This document shows, in pieces, positions 13,473 to 28,600 of a stretch of 64,000 nt of DNA; the stretch's first letter is position 1; every line of letters begins with the position of its first letter. The stretch covers positions 21,980,600-22,044,599 of the forward strand of contig NC_092363.1 of NCBI RefSeq assembly GCF_030848805.1, in the 5' to 3' direction. This stretch comes from Temnothorax longispinosus (taxonomy: Eukaryota; Arthropoda; Insecta; Hymenoptera; Formicidae). The notes beneath the pieces are model-generated. The model saw only the letters and a list, made by a program, of their open reading frames with translations. It ran no database searches and was not told the DNA's origin. A program made the translations under genes and the position numbers.

Positions 13473-16400
13473 ATTATTATTTTTATTACAGAAGAAAAAT
13501 ATACACGGCTCTATCTGAAAAATTGATAACTATAATATACATAAATAAAATTAATTTTCTAATAAAAGCAAGAGAGTAATACAGGATATTAAGGTGAAAA
13601 ATAATATATTATATATAAGATAATAAAAGCAGAAAATGTATATTCTAAAAGGTATGCAATGAGATGTAAATAGAATGGTAAAGTGAGCAACCGATAAAAA
13701 TTATATTTGAAATTATATACACAGGGATAAGTAAATAACATAATATTATAAAACAAAAAGCATTACATGAAGCATTTTTATTATCCCAACTTGTAGTGTA
13801 TGTACAGACATTTTTCAATGGCATTATAACATACTGACGTTAATGCCACTCGTTTATCACGCGATCATCAAGGTTGCAATAAATAATGTATAATTACGTT
13901 AGTATTTTAACAGCATTAATAAAGCGCTACAAGCGCCACGAAGTTTCATTAAACGTCGCTAATTAATTATGCGAAGAAATTGTTAGCTAACCATTATTTA
14001 CATTTAAAAACGGTCCAATCACAACGGTTTATTTCTTTTTGAGACTTGGTCATTTTAATTGTTGGCGTCGTTATTGTAGCGTCGGCCATTCTTGTAATTT
14101 GGGCGGGTTAAAGAGTCACAGATAATTAAGAGGCATCGAGGCTCTATTTTAATTTTAATACACGAAACGCCGCGTCTACCTTTCATTGTTACTAATTAAA
14201 CTCCCGTACAGTGTGAGAAAGTCACTTCATTGTGATTAAAAGCATGAAGAACGCGGAATAAAAAACGGGGAACAAAACTGCGTGATGAAGAGACAAAATG
14301 GCGAGACAAAGGCAATGCAAAAACTAAAAACAGAAAAGAGGAAAGGACAATAATGTAAATTACGATTCTGCGATTGTCGTATCGCGAAGATTAACCCTTA
14401 CGCATGCGTGTTTCTTCCCTCCTGTGTGCGGACTGATCCCTTTTTTAAAGTTAATCCTTTTCGTCATTGTTTCACCCTCGAGATTCGCAACGTTAGCGAA
14501 CTTATCGTATTTGCTATTGAGAATCATGTGCGCTCGCAACTTTCTTCCTTTCTCTTTTCCTACCCCCTTTCACGCTCGTTCCCATTCTCTGCGGTTCAAT
14601 TAGACCGATAAACAGAAAAGTATATATTTACGAACGTAACGTGCAGGACTCGAGAAGGCTGCGCTACCATGGTACTGCCTTAATCACGTTCGCGGAGCAC
14701 GTATCGTATATTTACCCCAATGGTAAATACGCCATTCGCCTTAGCGCATAACGTGTACAGATGCACGGGGCGTACAGGGCGTGCCCATTAATCGCGATCA
14801 GCACGAATGGAATTGGGTCGGCCAAAGTTTCACATTATCCCCAAGATTTTCGTCCAAGGTCCGTCTTACAATGGCACCCCACGATATCCGTCTCATTCGA
14901 TCTTTTCATACTTCCGAATGTAAAGGCACGATTCATTCGTATAAAAACCGGCTTAATAACTTGATCCGTGTAGTAACAGGTGATGGTTGCTGAAGAACTT
15001 TGCTGTGAGAATACTTTCTTGAGACATATTATTTATCATCATAAGCCATTTATTGTGTCTTTTTACATACGTATATAAATGATTATATATAAATGATTAA
15101 GCTATAGATATTTTCGCAGAGATCTGTTGTTTTATATCTATTGAATGAAATAGACGTATTTATTTATGAATTCTCAGAAAGAGACTTAAAGAAAAGCGAT
15201 TGATTTACAAGATTATTTTTATTATTTGCTAATGAATTGTTAAATTTTTGTACGTGATTGTTTGACGCACAATTCTTTATTTATTAACATAAATTATAAT
15301 GTCGTTTATTTATGAGAAATTGAAGTGACTCACGCAATTACATTATGTAAATTTAACTCTAACAATTTTAAATTAATCTTGAATCAAAGTTACATCATTC
15401 ATCAATCCCGCATAGCTAATACTGCAAAACCCCCGCCGTCAAAGTATCTACGTGTCCCGCGCAACTCATGCCGTCAGAGCACGAGCAAAGAAGAAACTTT
15501 ATTAGATTCTTTTTACATCGCCGCCCGCATCGCGTACGCGCTTGCAAAAAACCTTCGATCGCGCGCAAACAACGAAGCGGTTATTCAAAGCAATCAAGAT
15601 GAAAAATTCACTTTGTAAATGAAAAGAGAGAGAAAGAGAGAAGGTTATACCCTGTACGCACACGAACGTACACACACACAGAGTCTGACAGATACAAGCG
15701 CGGACGAGCGCGAAAGATGCAAACGAGAAAGAAGTAAATGGAGACTCATAAAAGTGCTGAGTAACTCGGGACCAATATAAAGCACGCCAAAGTGAAATCG
15801 AGCTTGGCACGTGAAGATCGAGCGCTTCGCGCCCCGGGTTTACAGCCCGTCAGTGCTAGACCTTGACGAATGGCTGCGGAATTTGCTCGAATCGAATGGC
15901 TCCTGTTCTATTTGGCCCGCGGCCTTGGGAATCAGACAGTCCGAGAGAGAGAACCACCTGAATTCTTCATCCTTATAATTCTTCGACGGAAGTTAAATGC
16001 CAGCTTCCTCGTCCTTTCCTCTGTTCGTGCCGTGAAAAAGCCCGTTTCTTATTTACCCCGTCACTCTTTGAAACAGATACGTATACGATTTCGCCGGTTT
16101 TGTGCGAGGATAATCGTAGATCTCCGACGAACCACGGGTGTGTTCGTTGTACAGCGTGAAAATGCGAGTTTACATTAAAGCCAGCGAGATTTTACACCCA
16201 CAATTTATAATATATACGTGCCCTTTGATCAGGAGAGGTAACCAGCAGCTAGCGGTGTAACTCAATTTTCGACGAGAACCAGTTAATGCACCCTCGATTA
16301 CTCAAGCGACCTGAATTTATCGGAAAACGGCACCCTGGTGTAAGGAGCCCCTTCTTGCTCCAGCGGACACGCGAGGTGGATCCGTGATAGTAACCCCGGA

Positions 16401-17857
16401 CCACATGTAACTGTAACCACGGCGATAACACTGTAATCAACGTTTCTGTCCCAGGATCCGCCTGATGCACGTGTAAATTTTAGATACGTGTGTTCTGACG
16501 TGTGTAAACTTTAGATTCGTGTTCGCATTAACATTAAAGTGATTATTTTGATTGCTAGTATATATTTAAACGTCTATTTTAACAGAATATCTTGGATAGG
16601 CTTTATGTATAAAGGGACTGATATATGCGTATGTTTAGGACTTAGGACTACTATTATAGGACTATTATTAATTCTATTATTTTCTCTTTGCATAGAAGAT
16701 ATTATTCTTTAACAGTTTCAATGCAATTATACATATTGATTTTACAAACTCGAATCGCGAATTTTTTCGAAGCCGTATAAACAAGTTATTTGAAATTTTA
16801 TTGTAATTTGTTAATTTTATAAGAAATAATGAACGAACTCAGCAAATGATAAAGCTGTTTGTAACTTTATTGAGGAGAATTCAGCGACTTGGCTAAAAAC
16901 ACGACTTTTCATTGCGAGGCTCGCATTCTGATCTTAGCTTTTGCAGTAACGTGCTTTCAGGATTAATTACCTTCCTTAACTCGTATTTTGTTTGATATCT
17001 TTTTCTTTAATCCTCAGTTCGTTACGTAGCGTAAGAAAAAGCTTTCAGAAACGAGAATAAACTTCATTTATTTCGGCATCTTTTAATTAACCATTTTAGA
17101 TATTTATGTAGAATAGAACGTTTTTTATTTTACTCAGAAATTCATCTTATAACGAAATAAAGAAATTAAACAATGAAGAGTAAATAATTGACAGAAACAT
17201 AATCTATCGTAATTTTTAATTATCCGGTTGAACAAAATTAGGTACTATATAACTGCAGATTCTTTAGAATATTAGTTTTATTAAGAGATAATGCGCTTGA
17301 ACAAGAATCTAATTCTAAAAATATCAATTTTTTTCATTTGTATCTATAAAAATATCAATATTTTATAAAATTGACATCTTTTATTGTATTCTGCAAAGTT
17401 GGTAAAAAGATGTTTGATTTAGAAGATACATAATGAACAAATTTTGCGTAAGTAAGTCACTCTTAAATGCACTAAGAAAATATTTACGAACGACATCGTT
17501 ATGGACCTAATTTATTCAGCCACGACTACGTGGAATCTAAATAATTCATATCTCGCATAAAATATGCCGTTGCATTGCGAGCTTTTAACGAAAACCCTTC
17601 GAAGAAGCAACCAACTCTTGAAAAATTGGCTAATTTGCCCTCGATTGCACAGGAGAATATAAGATTAAGAGGATATTCTCAAAAAATTATATTAGGAGCT
17701 TACAAACAAATTTATTGCATTTTTTTTTTACAATTTTTACATTGTTGTATAATATAGATATAGTTCTAAAATTTTCACAATGCGAAACGTTCTGTATCAA
17801 AAGGATTATATATATGTGCGCTAGGTTTAAATTTCTATTAAAGAGATATAAAATATC

Positions 17858-17861
<4 letters not shown>

Positions 17862-17894
<33 letters not shown>

Positions 17895-17903
17895 GAGAGA
17901 GAG
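17862..17903. repeat. (GA)n microsatellite
   Basis: About 29 bases of uninterrupted AG/GA repeat followed by an interrupted GGAGGAGAGAGAGG tail, in an intron. It creates runs of Arg-Glu or Ser-Leu in spurious open frames on both strands. Confidence 0.95.
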
Positions 17904-18104
17904 GATTCTTCTTTTTGCATATTTTGAATAATATTTAAATCATGAATATTTTGATTTAAATCATGGATACTGTTAAAAATGCTCATTCCAGCTCGCATCT
18001 CGCATATAAAGAGCAAATATACGCACTAAATTCATAAATCGGCCCAATTGAATGCAATCAATAGCAAACTTGTATCAAACCGTTTTTAACAGGCATATCG
18101 ATAG

Positions 18105-18128
18105 CACACACACACACACACACACACA
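18105..18128. repeat. (CA)12 microsatellite
   Basis: Twelve perfect CA dinucleotides in AT-rich intronic DNA. Confidence 0.95.
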
Positions 18129-19260
18129 GCTGTACATGTATAATGTATTAAAAAATAAACATTGCTCTTCATTCTTCTTGCAGTGTTAATAAATACTAAT
18201 TCGATCGTAAATTTTTCTTTAAATTAGTAATATAAAAGCGGTTTCTTTCATCTCTAAGAATACGTGAGTTAATATTAACGTTGAAAAAGTATTTTAATTT
18301 GATATAATGCGGTCGGTAAAAAGAGAAAGATTATTTCTCGTACTTCGTCTTCAACGTTTCGATTAAATAATTTTTAGTTCTTTTCAGAGAGTATGTTTCT
18401 GCTCGGATCGTTTTTCCTTGGACCTTCCCAGATTGTTATTCGCGAATTCCACACAAAAGATAATTGAAATTGTTCGCGTGGGATATAGAGGATAGCCAGA
18501 ACATTACAGTTGGGCATACCCTTCGACTTCGGCAAATATTCCGCTCGTTGGTCGCTCTGGTGTACTCAAAGCTCGTGTCGGAGAAATAGACGGGGAGGAG
18601 CGTCGTTTCCAGCTACAGTGGATTTATACAAGAATTTGAGGAAACGTATATGTGCATCTAATATTGTTCAAGCGCGGAAATGTCTCCGCTAAGAGACCGT
18701 GATCTCATCGACGCAAGAATAGTTAATTACAAATGAATAACGGAAAAAACGACATTTATTCCGTAATTCGACCTTTACTTTTATATTTCAGAAAAATAAA
18801 ATGTTAAAACGTGAAGAATAAATGTTTTTTGAGGAAAACTACGGGGAATTACGATTGTAATAATACACATAATTAAATGCACCAGTGAATAACTGGTTAA
18901 AAATATATTGGATAATTCAGCGAGTTTAATTGTTAAATTACTTCGATGAATATTAAAATTTTGAAATACATAAAGTACACTAAACTAAGTTATGAATATT
19001 ATCGAATGAATCGTGTACTATGTAAAAATATGAACAATGTTATGAGAGTATTATTGATGAATGGTCACTAATTTTAATTAATAATTTCTCTATAGCTATA
19101 CATAATAATATGATAATAAGAATAATTAAAAATAAATATATTTATAGCAGGAAATATTGCGATATCTTTGTTGAAACAGGAGTAGGAGAAATTTCACATT
19201 TGACGTTAGCTCTACTTTAAGTGATCTATAATTTGTGACTACTTATATATTTTTATAAAA

Positions 19261-19325
19261 ATTCTATTTACAATTTTATGATATTCTATTTACAATTTTA
19301 TGATATTCTATTTGCAATTTCTGAT
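19261..19325. repeat. 22-bp tandem repeat, three copies
   Basis: The unit ATTCTATTTACAATTTTATGA plus T occurs twice exactly (19261-19282, 19283-19304), then a third time with small changes and one base shorter (19305-19325). It is a local minisatellite in the intron. Confidence 0.9.
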
Positions 19326-22300
19326 ATGTGTTCTATGTACCAGTATATCTTTTGATCCTTTAAATGTTTTCTCCGTTATACAGCACATAAAATTATAAAT
19401 AGGATTCGATTGCAAATTAGATTTTCTAAAGCGAGATTTAGCAAATCAAATTGAATATCAGAATTTCAAAGCACCTCGGGGGGTACAAAATTGGTAACGG
19501 AGCTTTAATCTTTCATTTAAAGGACATCTAACCATTAAACTTTCCGAATCTATATCTTTGATCTTCATTCAGTCTTAATCCCCTTAGGCGGAGATCCTGT
19601 TACACTTATCATCCGCGGTACAAAACGAGAAGAATGTATGAAACCGAGTTTAGATTTTCGTATTTAGGAGATATTTATACATCTCTTGGAAAATTTGGAT
19701 ATGCGATTGACTTGGAATTTTAAATATTTAGTCTTTGTATAAATATTAATAGTCTTGGTAAATAATATTTCTAATAAATATTACTATATATATATATTTT
19801 TATAAATAAAAAAAAACATACAGCTTTATACATATTATTACTATATCATAAGTCGAGCACTAACATTATTTTCAATTTTTTTACGAAATCTAAGAAATTA
19901 TTGTATTAGGTTTTCAAAACATTTTATTTTTAGTAATACATAATTAAAAACAATCTCTTTGAAATAACATATAAATATATCAATTAATTGCATTTGATTA
20001 AATTCAATTATGGTTCCTCATTATGGATTAAACTCATTATGGTTCTTATATAGATACGATTTGTAATGCTTCTTTCATTTTCAAGCTCTAAAGGCGAATA
20101 GAAGCGCTCGAATTTGCGATGAATTTTACAGCGACCTAATTAATAATTCAATAATAGACGCGTACCTTTTAATACCAAATCATTTTTTCCCCCTACCGAT
20201 ATGAAGGAACGCGGAAAAAAAAGTGTAATTAAAACGGTGCCCCGATCTCCGATGCCGTGAGCGCTGCAATTAATTTTGCGGAGATATGGCATGGTATTGA
20301 TTAAGGCAGTGGCGGGATTAAAAGTAAGTCGATACGTGACAGCTGTTCAATTCATAAAATGCCAATTGAAACGATCCAGATGGTATTGGCATTTTTTTTT
20401 AGATATGCACCCCCGAAAACCTTCCACATCAGGAGACCCTCGGCAATTCGTAAACAACGCGTCCCAGGGATATCGTAACTTCTCGCGAGTGTAGGTTCGA
20501 CAGCTGCATTTACATGGCAAGGGAAATCTATGCCTAATCAGTATGCGAAAGCTATTGAGAGCGGCCCGCATACTCGTACCGGCGCGCGCTCTTTTATGCC
20601 GCGTTGTTCTCTTCTCAAGCTGATACAGCCTTTTCGTAACGATATCGCGTGTTGCGAGATCTTTCATAAACGAGTTCTTGTCCCCGCTAAAAAGGAAAGA
20701 TAAGGTATCGCGCAGGCGTTGAAAATTAAATCGGCGTAAAATTGATATATCCGGGTGATCGCTTCATTAAGCAATTATATCTAATGGATAAATAGCGTCA
20801 CTTTAAATCGAGAGTCCTCGTAATTAATGCACGCAAAAAAAAGTAATGTAATTTAGCGCGTTTAATTAAGATACTAGAAACTTTTCTCTCGATAAATAGC
20901 ACAGCTATAGTATTACGGATCTGGATTTGGAGGAGGTGTGGAGCACTCGTTAATGATCAAATCAAACTTTAATCAAAAGCTCGTGAATGTTTTTTTTTTC
21001 GTATCTCTTTAATCTTTATTTGAAATTCGTCATTAAAAGTTTTGGACCTAAAAAGCTCAGTCGCAAAGTACGCGAAATACAGGCTGTCGCCTCCGATCTA
21101 CTTTTTTTTGCGATCTTCTGCAGCGTCAGGAAGTTTTAGACGAAATTGCTTTTACTGTTTTAATTTATTTACATTCAAAAATTGTTCTGTTTTACTATTA
21201 TAGAAAAAATACAAAGGTGTACATGCGAAGGAATTTTTTTCGATTCCAGTTCCAATTTTCCAATTTCAAATATTTGGTGCAAAAAGCAAATATAGAGATA
21301 TCAAGTCCGCTTACAAAGCTAAGCCAGACATACCGTCATTTCGATGGAATCTATATACTTTCGTTTGAAACAAAGAGAATAGAACAAAGAGTACAGTATT
21401 TTTTTTCCCCAATTAATTCGAAAATAAAACTCGACTCACAATCAGAATCGTCCAAACTCTTGTATCTCCGCGATTCGCATGTGTGTAAATCATTCTTTCC
21501 GCATCCGCGGAGTTCCAAGTAGGTTGTGCCGAGTGAATGAACTCGTCTAAGTGCATGTACGAAGTGGTGGCACCGTGAGACGCGTCGGGCGCGGAAGATG
21601 GAGGGTGAAAAGATGCAGTACACAGTACACTAAGCGGAAAAGAGAAAAAGAAATAGCTCCCGCTACGAATGGAAGGAGAGATTCTGACTTCGCTCATAAT
21701 ACCGGTTGGCCCATTAAAGCTCACCGAGAGAGACTCGCTAGTATTCTCCTTGCTCGAGAGCTCTCTTTCCTAGAGTCGACCAAATAGTTACATCGGGCTA
21801 GAGAATTTCTTCGCCACGACCGTGGATTTTCTCCAAGTGGAAGTTCGTCTGTCTTGAATAGACGCTAGAAGAATTTGTCGCTAATACTGTTTCATCGATG
21901 ACAAAAGATTTGTCTTACAAGATGTATAAGACGTTTGGACGGATTAAAAGCAACAAATCTTTTGGAATTAAGAGAAAATAAATCTTTCGGATTTATTGTC
22001 AATAGCGTGTTAAGATATTCAAAAAATCTAGACATGAATTCAAATTCAGACTTGTTTTGGACTAATTTGAATGAAGCTTGCTTTTCTGAAGGAAGAGTTA
22101 AATACGATCGTTTCTTTTTTTGATACGCACACTAACATCCGCAAGAAGTCGCATTAGTCACGCTTCAGATGTGATTCGTATACTAATGCACTTACACATA
22201 ATACATCGTCTTTGGCACGAAGTTTTATATTTTATGTCACCCGAGTTGCACTGGTTTCCACTCTTAGCACGTAGTAAAGCGCACCACCGCGCCGCCCGGA

Positions 22301-25300
22301 AACCCTATATGCGCATACATATACGTTATTTTCAACCCGCGTGATTTATCGTCTCCACAGCAGTAATGGAACTTGCGAAGCTTGTCCAACACACGTGGTA
22401 AAGGATTGCTTATATAAATATAAGTATCAGACAGGCGTTAAAAAATGCAAACGTAAATCAAAGAAACATATCAGGACGACCCGTTAACATCGTAACCAAT
22501 CGTCGAAACTTGACTTCGAAGCGATTCAGTACGCATAAAGAATTGAAAGGGGTCTGTTTAGGATCTACCGGAAGATTCCACGTAGTGCTTCAACGGTTAT
22601 CGTTGTGCAGCGCGGGTGCGCCCTCCTTCCCTAATACACTATATATCGTCCGAAGGAAGATATCTAAATGATCCGAACACGGTATCTCCATTATCCACGA
22701 TAGTCCACGGACTCTCTGGGCAGCCGTTTCGCCGGTCTAGCGCGCAACTATCACCCATCCATTGGAAGAAATTGCCAGACGCCTCGGGAGATATAGCCGC
22801 GCGCGCGAAGGTGTAGATTACGATACATCCGGTACGTGTTGCGTTCGCATACGTATACTTCGCGCGTGCTCCTGCCAATGGCTTGCGGTATCGTTGTGCT
22901 AGTTGCATTTCCCGTTCTATCAGCCATGGCGAAAATTATGTAAATGCATTTCCTTCCTGCCGCGCAGAAGAGGCGACAGGACCGAAGTAACGAAACTTGT
23001 AGCGCCGTCTCGTCGTGCCGCGTTTCGTCGAGTCCCGTTTTTACATAAATTTTATATCATCGATCATCCTGTCGCTCAGTCAGTAAGACAGAATGACAAA
23101 GTGATGTGCACTTGATAGGAAGATATATTGTATATTGTTCGGTGCGAGGCAGTATGAAACGCGGATAATATATATAGCCGCAGAAATATATTATATACCA
23201 ATTTTGTAATATCCAGATTATTTACTGGCAATCATGATCAATAATGTACGATAAAATTATTAATAATACGTGATTATTAATAATACGTGATGATGGCGCT
23301 AATTTACAATAATAATCATATGTAAAGATAAATTGAATTTTACACTATTGATATTATACGATATTATAGCAAATTTTATTTGCGACGTTTTATTGCCGCG
23401 AAAATCAATGAATGAAATTGATTCATCATCCAGTTTGCAATTCAAACATCAGTAAAACATCGGGCCATCGGGCTGAAAACGCGGATCAAAATTGCTTTAC
23501 GAGCAAGCGCGAATGTATTGGAAATAATCACTTCTGATGTATAAATAGAACCTTTTAATCGCGGTCTTTATATTTTTCCAATTTATATACGAGTAAAAAA
23601 GATGTAAAAAAACCGCTCGCCACGTGACACTATAATTTTTTGGTCTAGAAGTGGAATATTGCATGCCGCGCATGATTTAATAAAATAATCGCATGCACGG
23701 ATTAAGTTAATAATTTCTAGCGACCGTAATTGCGAGTGTCGAATGTGTTTGCAACATTCATGCGAGCTGTGTTAGAGCATAACATTGTGTAAATCATTAA
23801 CGAATTAACGCTGCGAGTTTTAAATTTCGAATTCTTTGCGTCTGTCCCTTATCCCAGAAAGGGAAAAGTTATTATTATTATATTTCTCCAAAAGTACGAA
23901 CGTTTTCTCATAGACCTCTATTATTTCCGATCTAGATAAAACGCGTTCCAGCTACCTCTCGATGTTACAGATGCAATCTGTGCATTTTGATCATGGAAAA
24001 GTAAAGTGTATGCATGTCGTTCTTCCTAGAAGATAGATTTAATTTTGGCTCTCTTCTTGGGATTCGACACAAGTGCATCTGATAGCGACGCTACCGGGAA
24101 ATATACAACATTATATCGATACTCGGATGTCGAATGTTTCTTTGAATATCTCTCTACCCACGTGATTTATATTTGCAAACATATCAGCATTTTGAGTCAC
24201 ATGCAGCTGCGTGTTGCTTCCGTATGCATTGACCGTCACGAGACACGAAGGAAAGATTAAATAGTGGGAGAAGGAAGCTGACGTTTCTATATCTTCGACG
24301 TGATAGTAGCCTCGAAATTGCAAATGCTATATATATATTTGTCAGATGCCGCGGTGAAATAACGTTGCAAGAAAATACGAAAACGGGATCATAACTATGT
24401 TAAGATGTTACATTAAAATTTAAAAACAACGCAAACGTGATACACCGAGACGTTAATTTAGCGACGACATCAGCAACGTGTATATTATTAAGGCAAATTT
24501 AACGGAAGTTTTGTTGTAGAGCAAATCCGGAATATTAATTCGCAATGACGAAAGATTAAGGACGCGCTCAGGGAGATTAGGGCCAATCAATAAGCGTAAC
24601 GATCGCGACCTTCGCCATCGGCGTCGTTGGAGTTGTCGAGAGCGCCGAAGGGCTTCGCGCGTGTCCGATGCGCGTGCAATCCGTCAATCAGCCGAAAACG
24701 ATCGTCGGTAGAATCGACAATGTTCGAATTTAGGTCATTGCAAAGCTCGCATGAGCTTGCAATGCGGGATTGAACTTGCATAAGCCGTCCCATAAGCTGA
24801 GAAAAATAAACAACGCCGAGCGGCTTTCGCGCGTCGCGTCGGAAGCGAACGGATCGGAAGCCGCTTTCTCACTCTCTCTTAAAGAAAACACCGTCGCAGT
24901 CCTAATAAGGGCGCACCCTCGCCTCCCGTGCTCTGGGAGTAACCTGTTGCGGCGACTCTATTAATAGTTCGGATCCCGATAAAAATCCGATCCGACCTCG
25001 TTACTCGATCTACCTGGCTATGTGTTTCCGACGCTTTTCTATCACGCATCCTTGAAATACATTAACGATCGAATGATTAAATTGCAAATAATACTTTCGT
25101 ATGTGTGATAGAGGTATATCAAGCTATATGCGAAACTGTTGATTAAAAAAGCAGCGTAATTGTATGTCACACGATTTTACGACAAAATAAAAACATTAAT
25201 AAATACAATGTATGGTAAAATACAATCGTACGTAACTAGAGTACGTCACATGTAGTTTATAACGATATTTTTGTCTCACATGTTTTTACTCCGGTGCCCG

Positions 25301-25581
25301 GTTTACATGACGCGACTATTATGCGAGAATAATTTTGGTACGGTTGAGTAAAACAGGGTGATGTGTAACCGGGATAAATTGGATTACCCCGAAACAACTA
25401 CAAATCTATCAGGACTAGTTACCCAATTAACTTGAACGGAAAAGATCCTTTAAAAAATGACTGAGGTATCTCCGGCAAATTTCGTGCCGTTCGTGTAAGT
25501 GGCAGCTATCAATTGGAAAGACGTTGAAAGAACGGTTTTATTTCCCTCGAATCGAAAACTTCGGAAAGCTTGAAGACTTAC

Positions 25582-25626
25582 CAGTTTCAGCCAGAGATTC
25601 GTGATGAGCAACTGGTTCTTCTCGTC
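25582..25626 (-). CDS. nAChRalpha7: Nicotinic acetylcholine receptor alpha subunit, exon 3 (45 bp)
   Basis: Internal exon of the same minus-strand receptor gene as 4314-4423. It encodes DEKNQLLITNLWLKL, the canonical block before loop D of the acetylcholine-binding domain in insect alpha5-7 and vertebrate alpha7-type subunits. The exon is 45 bp, the conserved length of nAChR exon 3. It follows a TTACAG acceptor (25627-25632) and is followed by a consensus GTAAGT donor (complement of 25576-25581). It begins and ends in phase 0, so the next codon in exon 4 is Glu of EWND, as expected. In some insect alpha subunits exon 3 has mutually exclusive forms; only one form is seen here. The preceding exon, which should end near the family's Ile-Ile-Asp-Val, was not located. 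Confidence 0.93.
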
Positions 25627-28600
25627 CTGTAATAATAATTAAATATTACTATTATATTAAATAGCTTTTTTCATATAAAATGTGTTTTGAATTTTTAAGT
25701 AAAAGCTATACGTAAATCATTAACAAAAAAAAACAGATCTCAGCAATAGATATAATTGTTCTCACTAAATAATTATTTAATATTTATATAATAATGCGGT
25801 TTTACATTAATAAACAGATTTCAATTACCCAAATCCATCAACTGCAGAATAAAATAAAGAATAAAAGACGGAAAAAATCTGGGACATAATTCTACATACA
25901 TATAATGTATAAATGTCTACTTTTATTTCAAAACACAAATTTTTTATATTGCAAGTTAATATTATAAATATGTATAAAACTTTTCTATTTCAAAAATAGA
26001 CACAAGATTGAATTTCGTTTGAAATTTGTACGACACGCAAAACGAATTAACGCGTTAGAAACGGTCTCGTTGCTCATTATACAGTTTCATATCGCAATTA
26101 AAAATTGTTGCAGAAAAGCGCATGTATATTTAACAAGGTTTATGAAGACAAAGGACCTTCGTTGCTCAGAATGTCAAGTTGCATGATAATGGCGTACAAA
26201 GTACGTTATTTAATCAATTGAACATTGTTGGCAAAGTAAACTATTTGCGCATATTTTTGCGACTATTACAAATTTAGTATAATAAATTCTTGAGGACGAG
26301 CTTTTTTTTCCGCAGACGATGCGGTGTTAAAGAACACGCTGAAAGATGGACGAGCAGCACCATAAATTACGAGTCTCTGCTCATAAATTTATGTTATATT
26401 AAAAGAAAAGATAAAAAAGAGAAAGAGAGAAAGAATATTACAAACAAATCGCCATTTCACACAACATAAATCATCAAGTTTTAAAACATCAACTTTTATA
26501 CAACATAATTTAAAATAAAAAGCGTTTGTTTAACAAGATTTTTAACAAAGTGCTTATTTTATGTGTCAGATAACATTTTATTGTGTAACTTGTAAGTATT
26601 AATGTTATTTTTAACTTGTAAAATTTATTTTCACTGAAATCTTCTTTTCACAAAAATGTTTTTACAATACTTGAAATATTTTTTCGAGGACCTTTTCACA
26701 GATCCGCGTCACGAGAGTGCAATGTATATAAATAATTAACATTACAATCAAAGCTTTTATGAGTCCTCGTATACCAATTAAAGTCGTCAACTCTTGTGAA
26801 AACGTAGATTGTTGTAACCCATTCGTTACCGAAAACTGAATGAGAAATTGATTACGTCAGAACCAGTCGGATGCAGTTTAAAAAAATGAAAATTCGAAAA
26901 ATTTTATTTTGCTTTTGGAGACACAAATAAAAGTTTTTTTTTTAAATACATGTTATAATTACTTTTCTCATGTTTTTCATATACAGTGTGTATGAAACTG
27001 TCTTACAATTAGTTAACAGAATTTATTTGATATTTCCTAAAAATATAGAAAGTTTTAATAAACGGGGATTAAAGAGAAATAGACAATAATACACAATAAC
27101 ATTCAACGTTGTAACGTATAAATTAAGATTTTTAGTTTGAAAAATTCATGACTTGTGACAAATTTATATAGAAAAACTTTTAAATTTTGTATCTAAAATT
27201 GTAACATAACGTAATAATAACTGAGGTTCTTCGTGTCATTGAGATCTTTCGAACTATTATTCATAATTTTTTAACATTTTTTGGTTATGACTTTTAATTA
27301 GCATAATACCTGTATGATTATAAGATTGTAAAGAAAGATAAATTACAATAAAGAAGAAATTTATCATGAGTGGGAAATATAGAGGCATACGAATTTATGA
27401 AAAATAAAGAATAAAATGAAAACTTTCAGGAAATGTAGAAAACAAGAAATAGTGCAATTTTCCTTGGGAAAAGCCTCATTTTACATCGTGACCGTATGTC
27501 AAGAGAAATATCCCGAAGACAAATATCACACATGTGCGATGAATGAGTGCATGCAACGAGCCTCGTGACTTCTTGATATACAAGGTAGAAACTGTCCCCA
27601 ATATAATGCTCATGTTCACTATATTGCTAACATTTTTACTACCGTCGTGTACGAAATTTCCAATCTCGTTTGTCCGCTTCATGCATTATCAGCCTCGTCA
27701 CGTAAAGCTTTCGAGTTTCCTATGTTCAAACCGCGTTCTTATCCTGATTACGCGCGCCGTCTTACACGAGGAATGCTTACCTCCCGTGCTGTATGGGAGC
27801 TGCATTCCCGTGTCCCGTGGGAGGTAGCATCAGCGAAGATGAACTTCGATATATCCTCGAAATGTACGGCAATACATGGATATTGATCCTTGTATCAGAA
27901 AAGCGCACAATGGAGAAGCGGTAGGAACAACGAAATAATATATAACATATTGTATCACGAAAGATAACTTTATACTATGATAACGGAAGAAGAATTCTCA
28001 AACCCCAGTGTAGCGAAAAATAGACAACAAGTATTTTATAATTGTCGAAATTTTAATAGATTATATTTTTAGAAATACCGAACGGTTTTATATTATGATA
28101 GAATATCTTTCTGGCTTTGTAATATACATCATCAGAAAATATCTTAATAAAACGGTAATAATAGTTGTACATCTATGTTATATGTATAATATGTTTATAA
28201 AAGTATACTCTACTTATATAATTTCTTTCGGAACTGTGTTACGAGATACAGACTATTTATGCTTATCGATAGCGATCTTATAATTATTTCCGTCTCGACA
28301 GCTCGGGGATTCTTTAAATCGGTCGTATATCAATGGAGTTAACAATCGGCTTTTCTTCTCCCGTGGCATATATCGGACGTTTTCGGAGTCCTGACCCATT
28401 CCGTGGAGAAAAGTGAGCTCTGAGTTTCTCGCCGGCTTATCCTTTCGTTCGTCCGCGAGATAAACTGTTTCTCGATAATTGGATCTTATCGTTTAACCTC
28501 ACCCCTTTCAAAAACCACCATCCAAAGCTCCATCTAAGGTCGAGGTTAATTCACGCGGTCATTACATCGCCGCATTCCCTTGCATAATTTAACGTCTCGC

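Larger units (their letters stand above)
13473..25581 (-). other. Intron 3 of nAChR alpha, part 3
   Basis: About 12 kb of intron between the degenerate SINE and exon 3. It is AT-rich with CpG-rich islands at about 14640-14960, 15400-15860, 20200-20660, 22590-23050 and 24590-24990. It includes GA, CA and short minisatellite arrays listed separately, and a 29-bp hairpin at 24736-24764 (arms of 12-13 bp). I found no second copy of a 45-bp or 110-bp nAChR exon, so alternative exon 3 or exon 4 usage is not supported, although the search was by eye. Confidence 0.55.

Noticed and set aside
21105..21140. Minus-strand LTLQ-I-like peptide resembling the end of nAChR exon 2
   Set aside because: An in-frame stop lies four codons upstream, the following residues are wrong, and there is no donor site.
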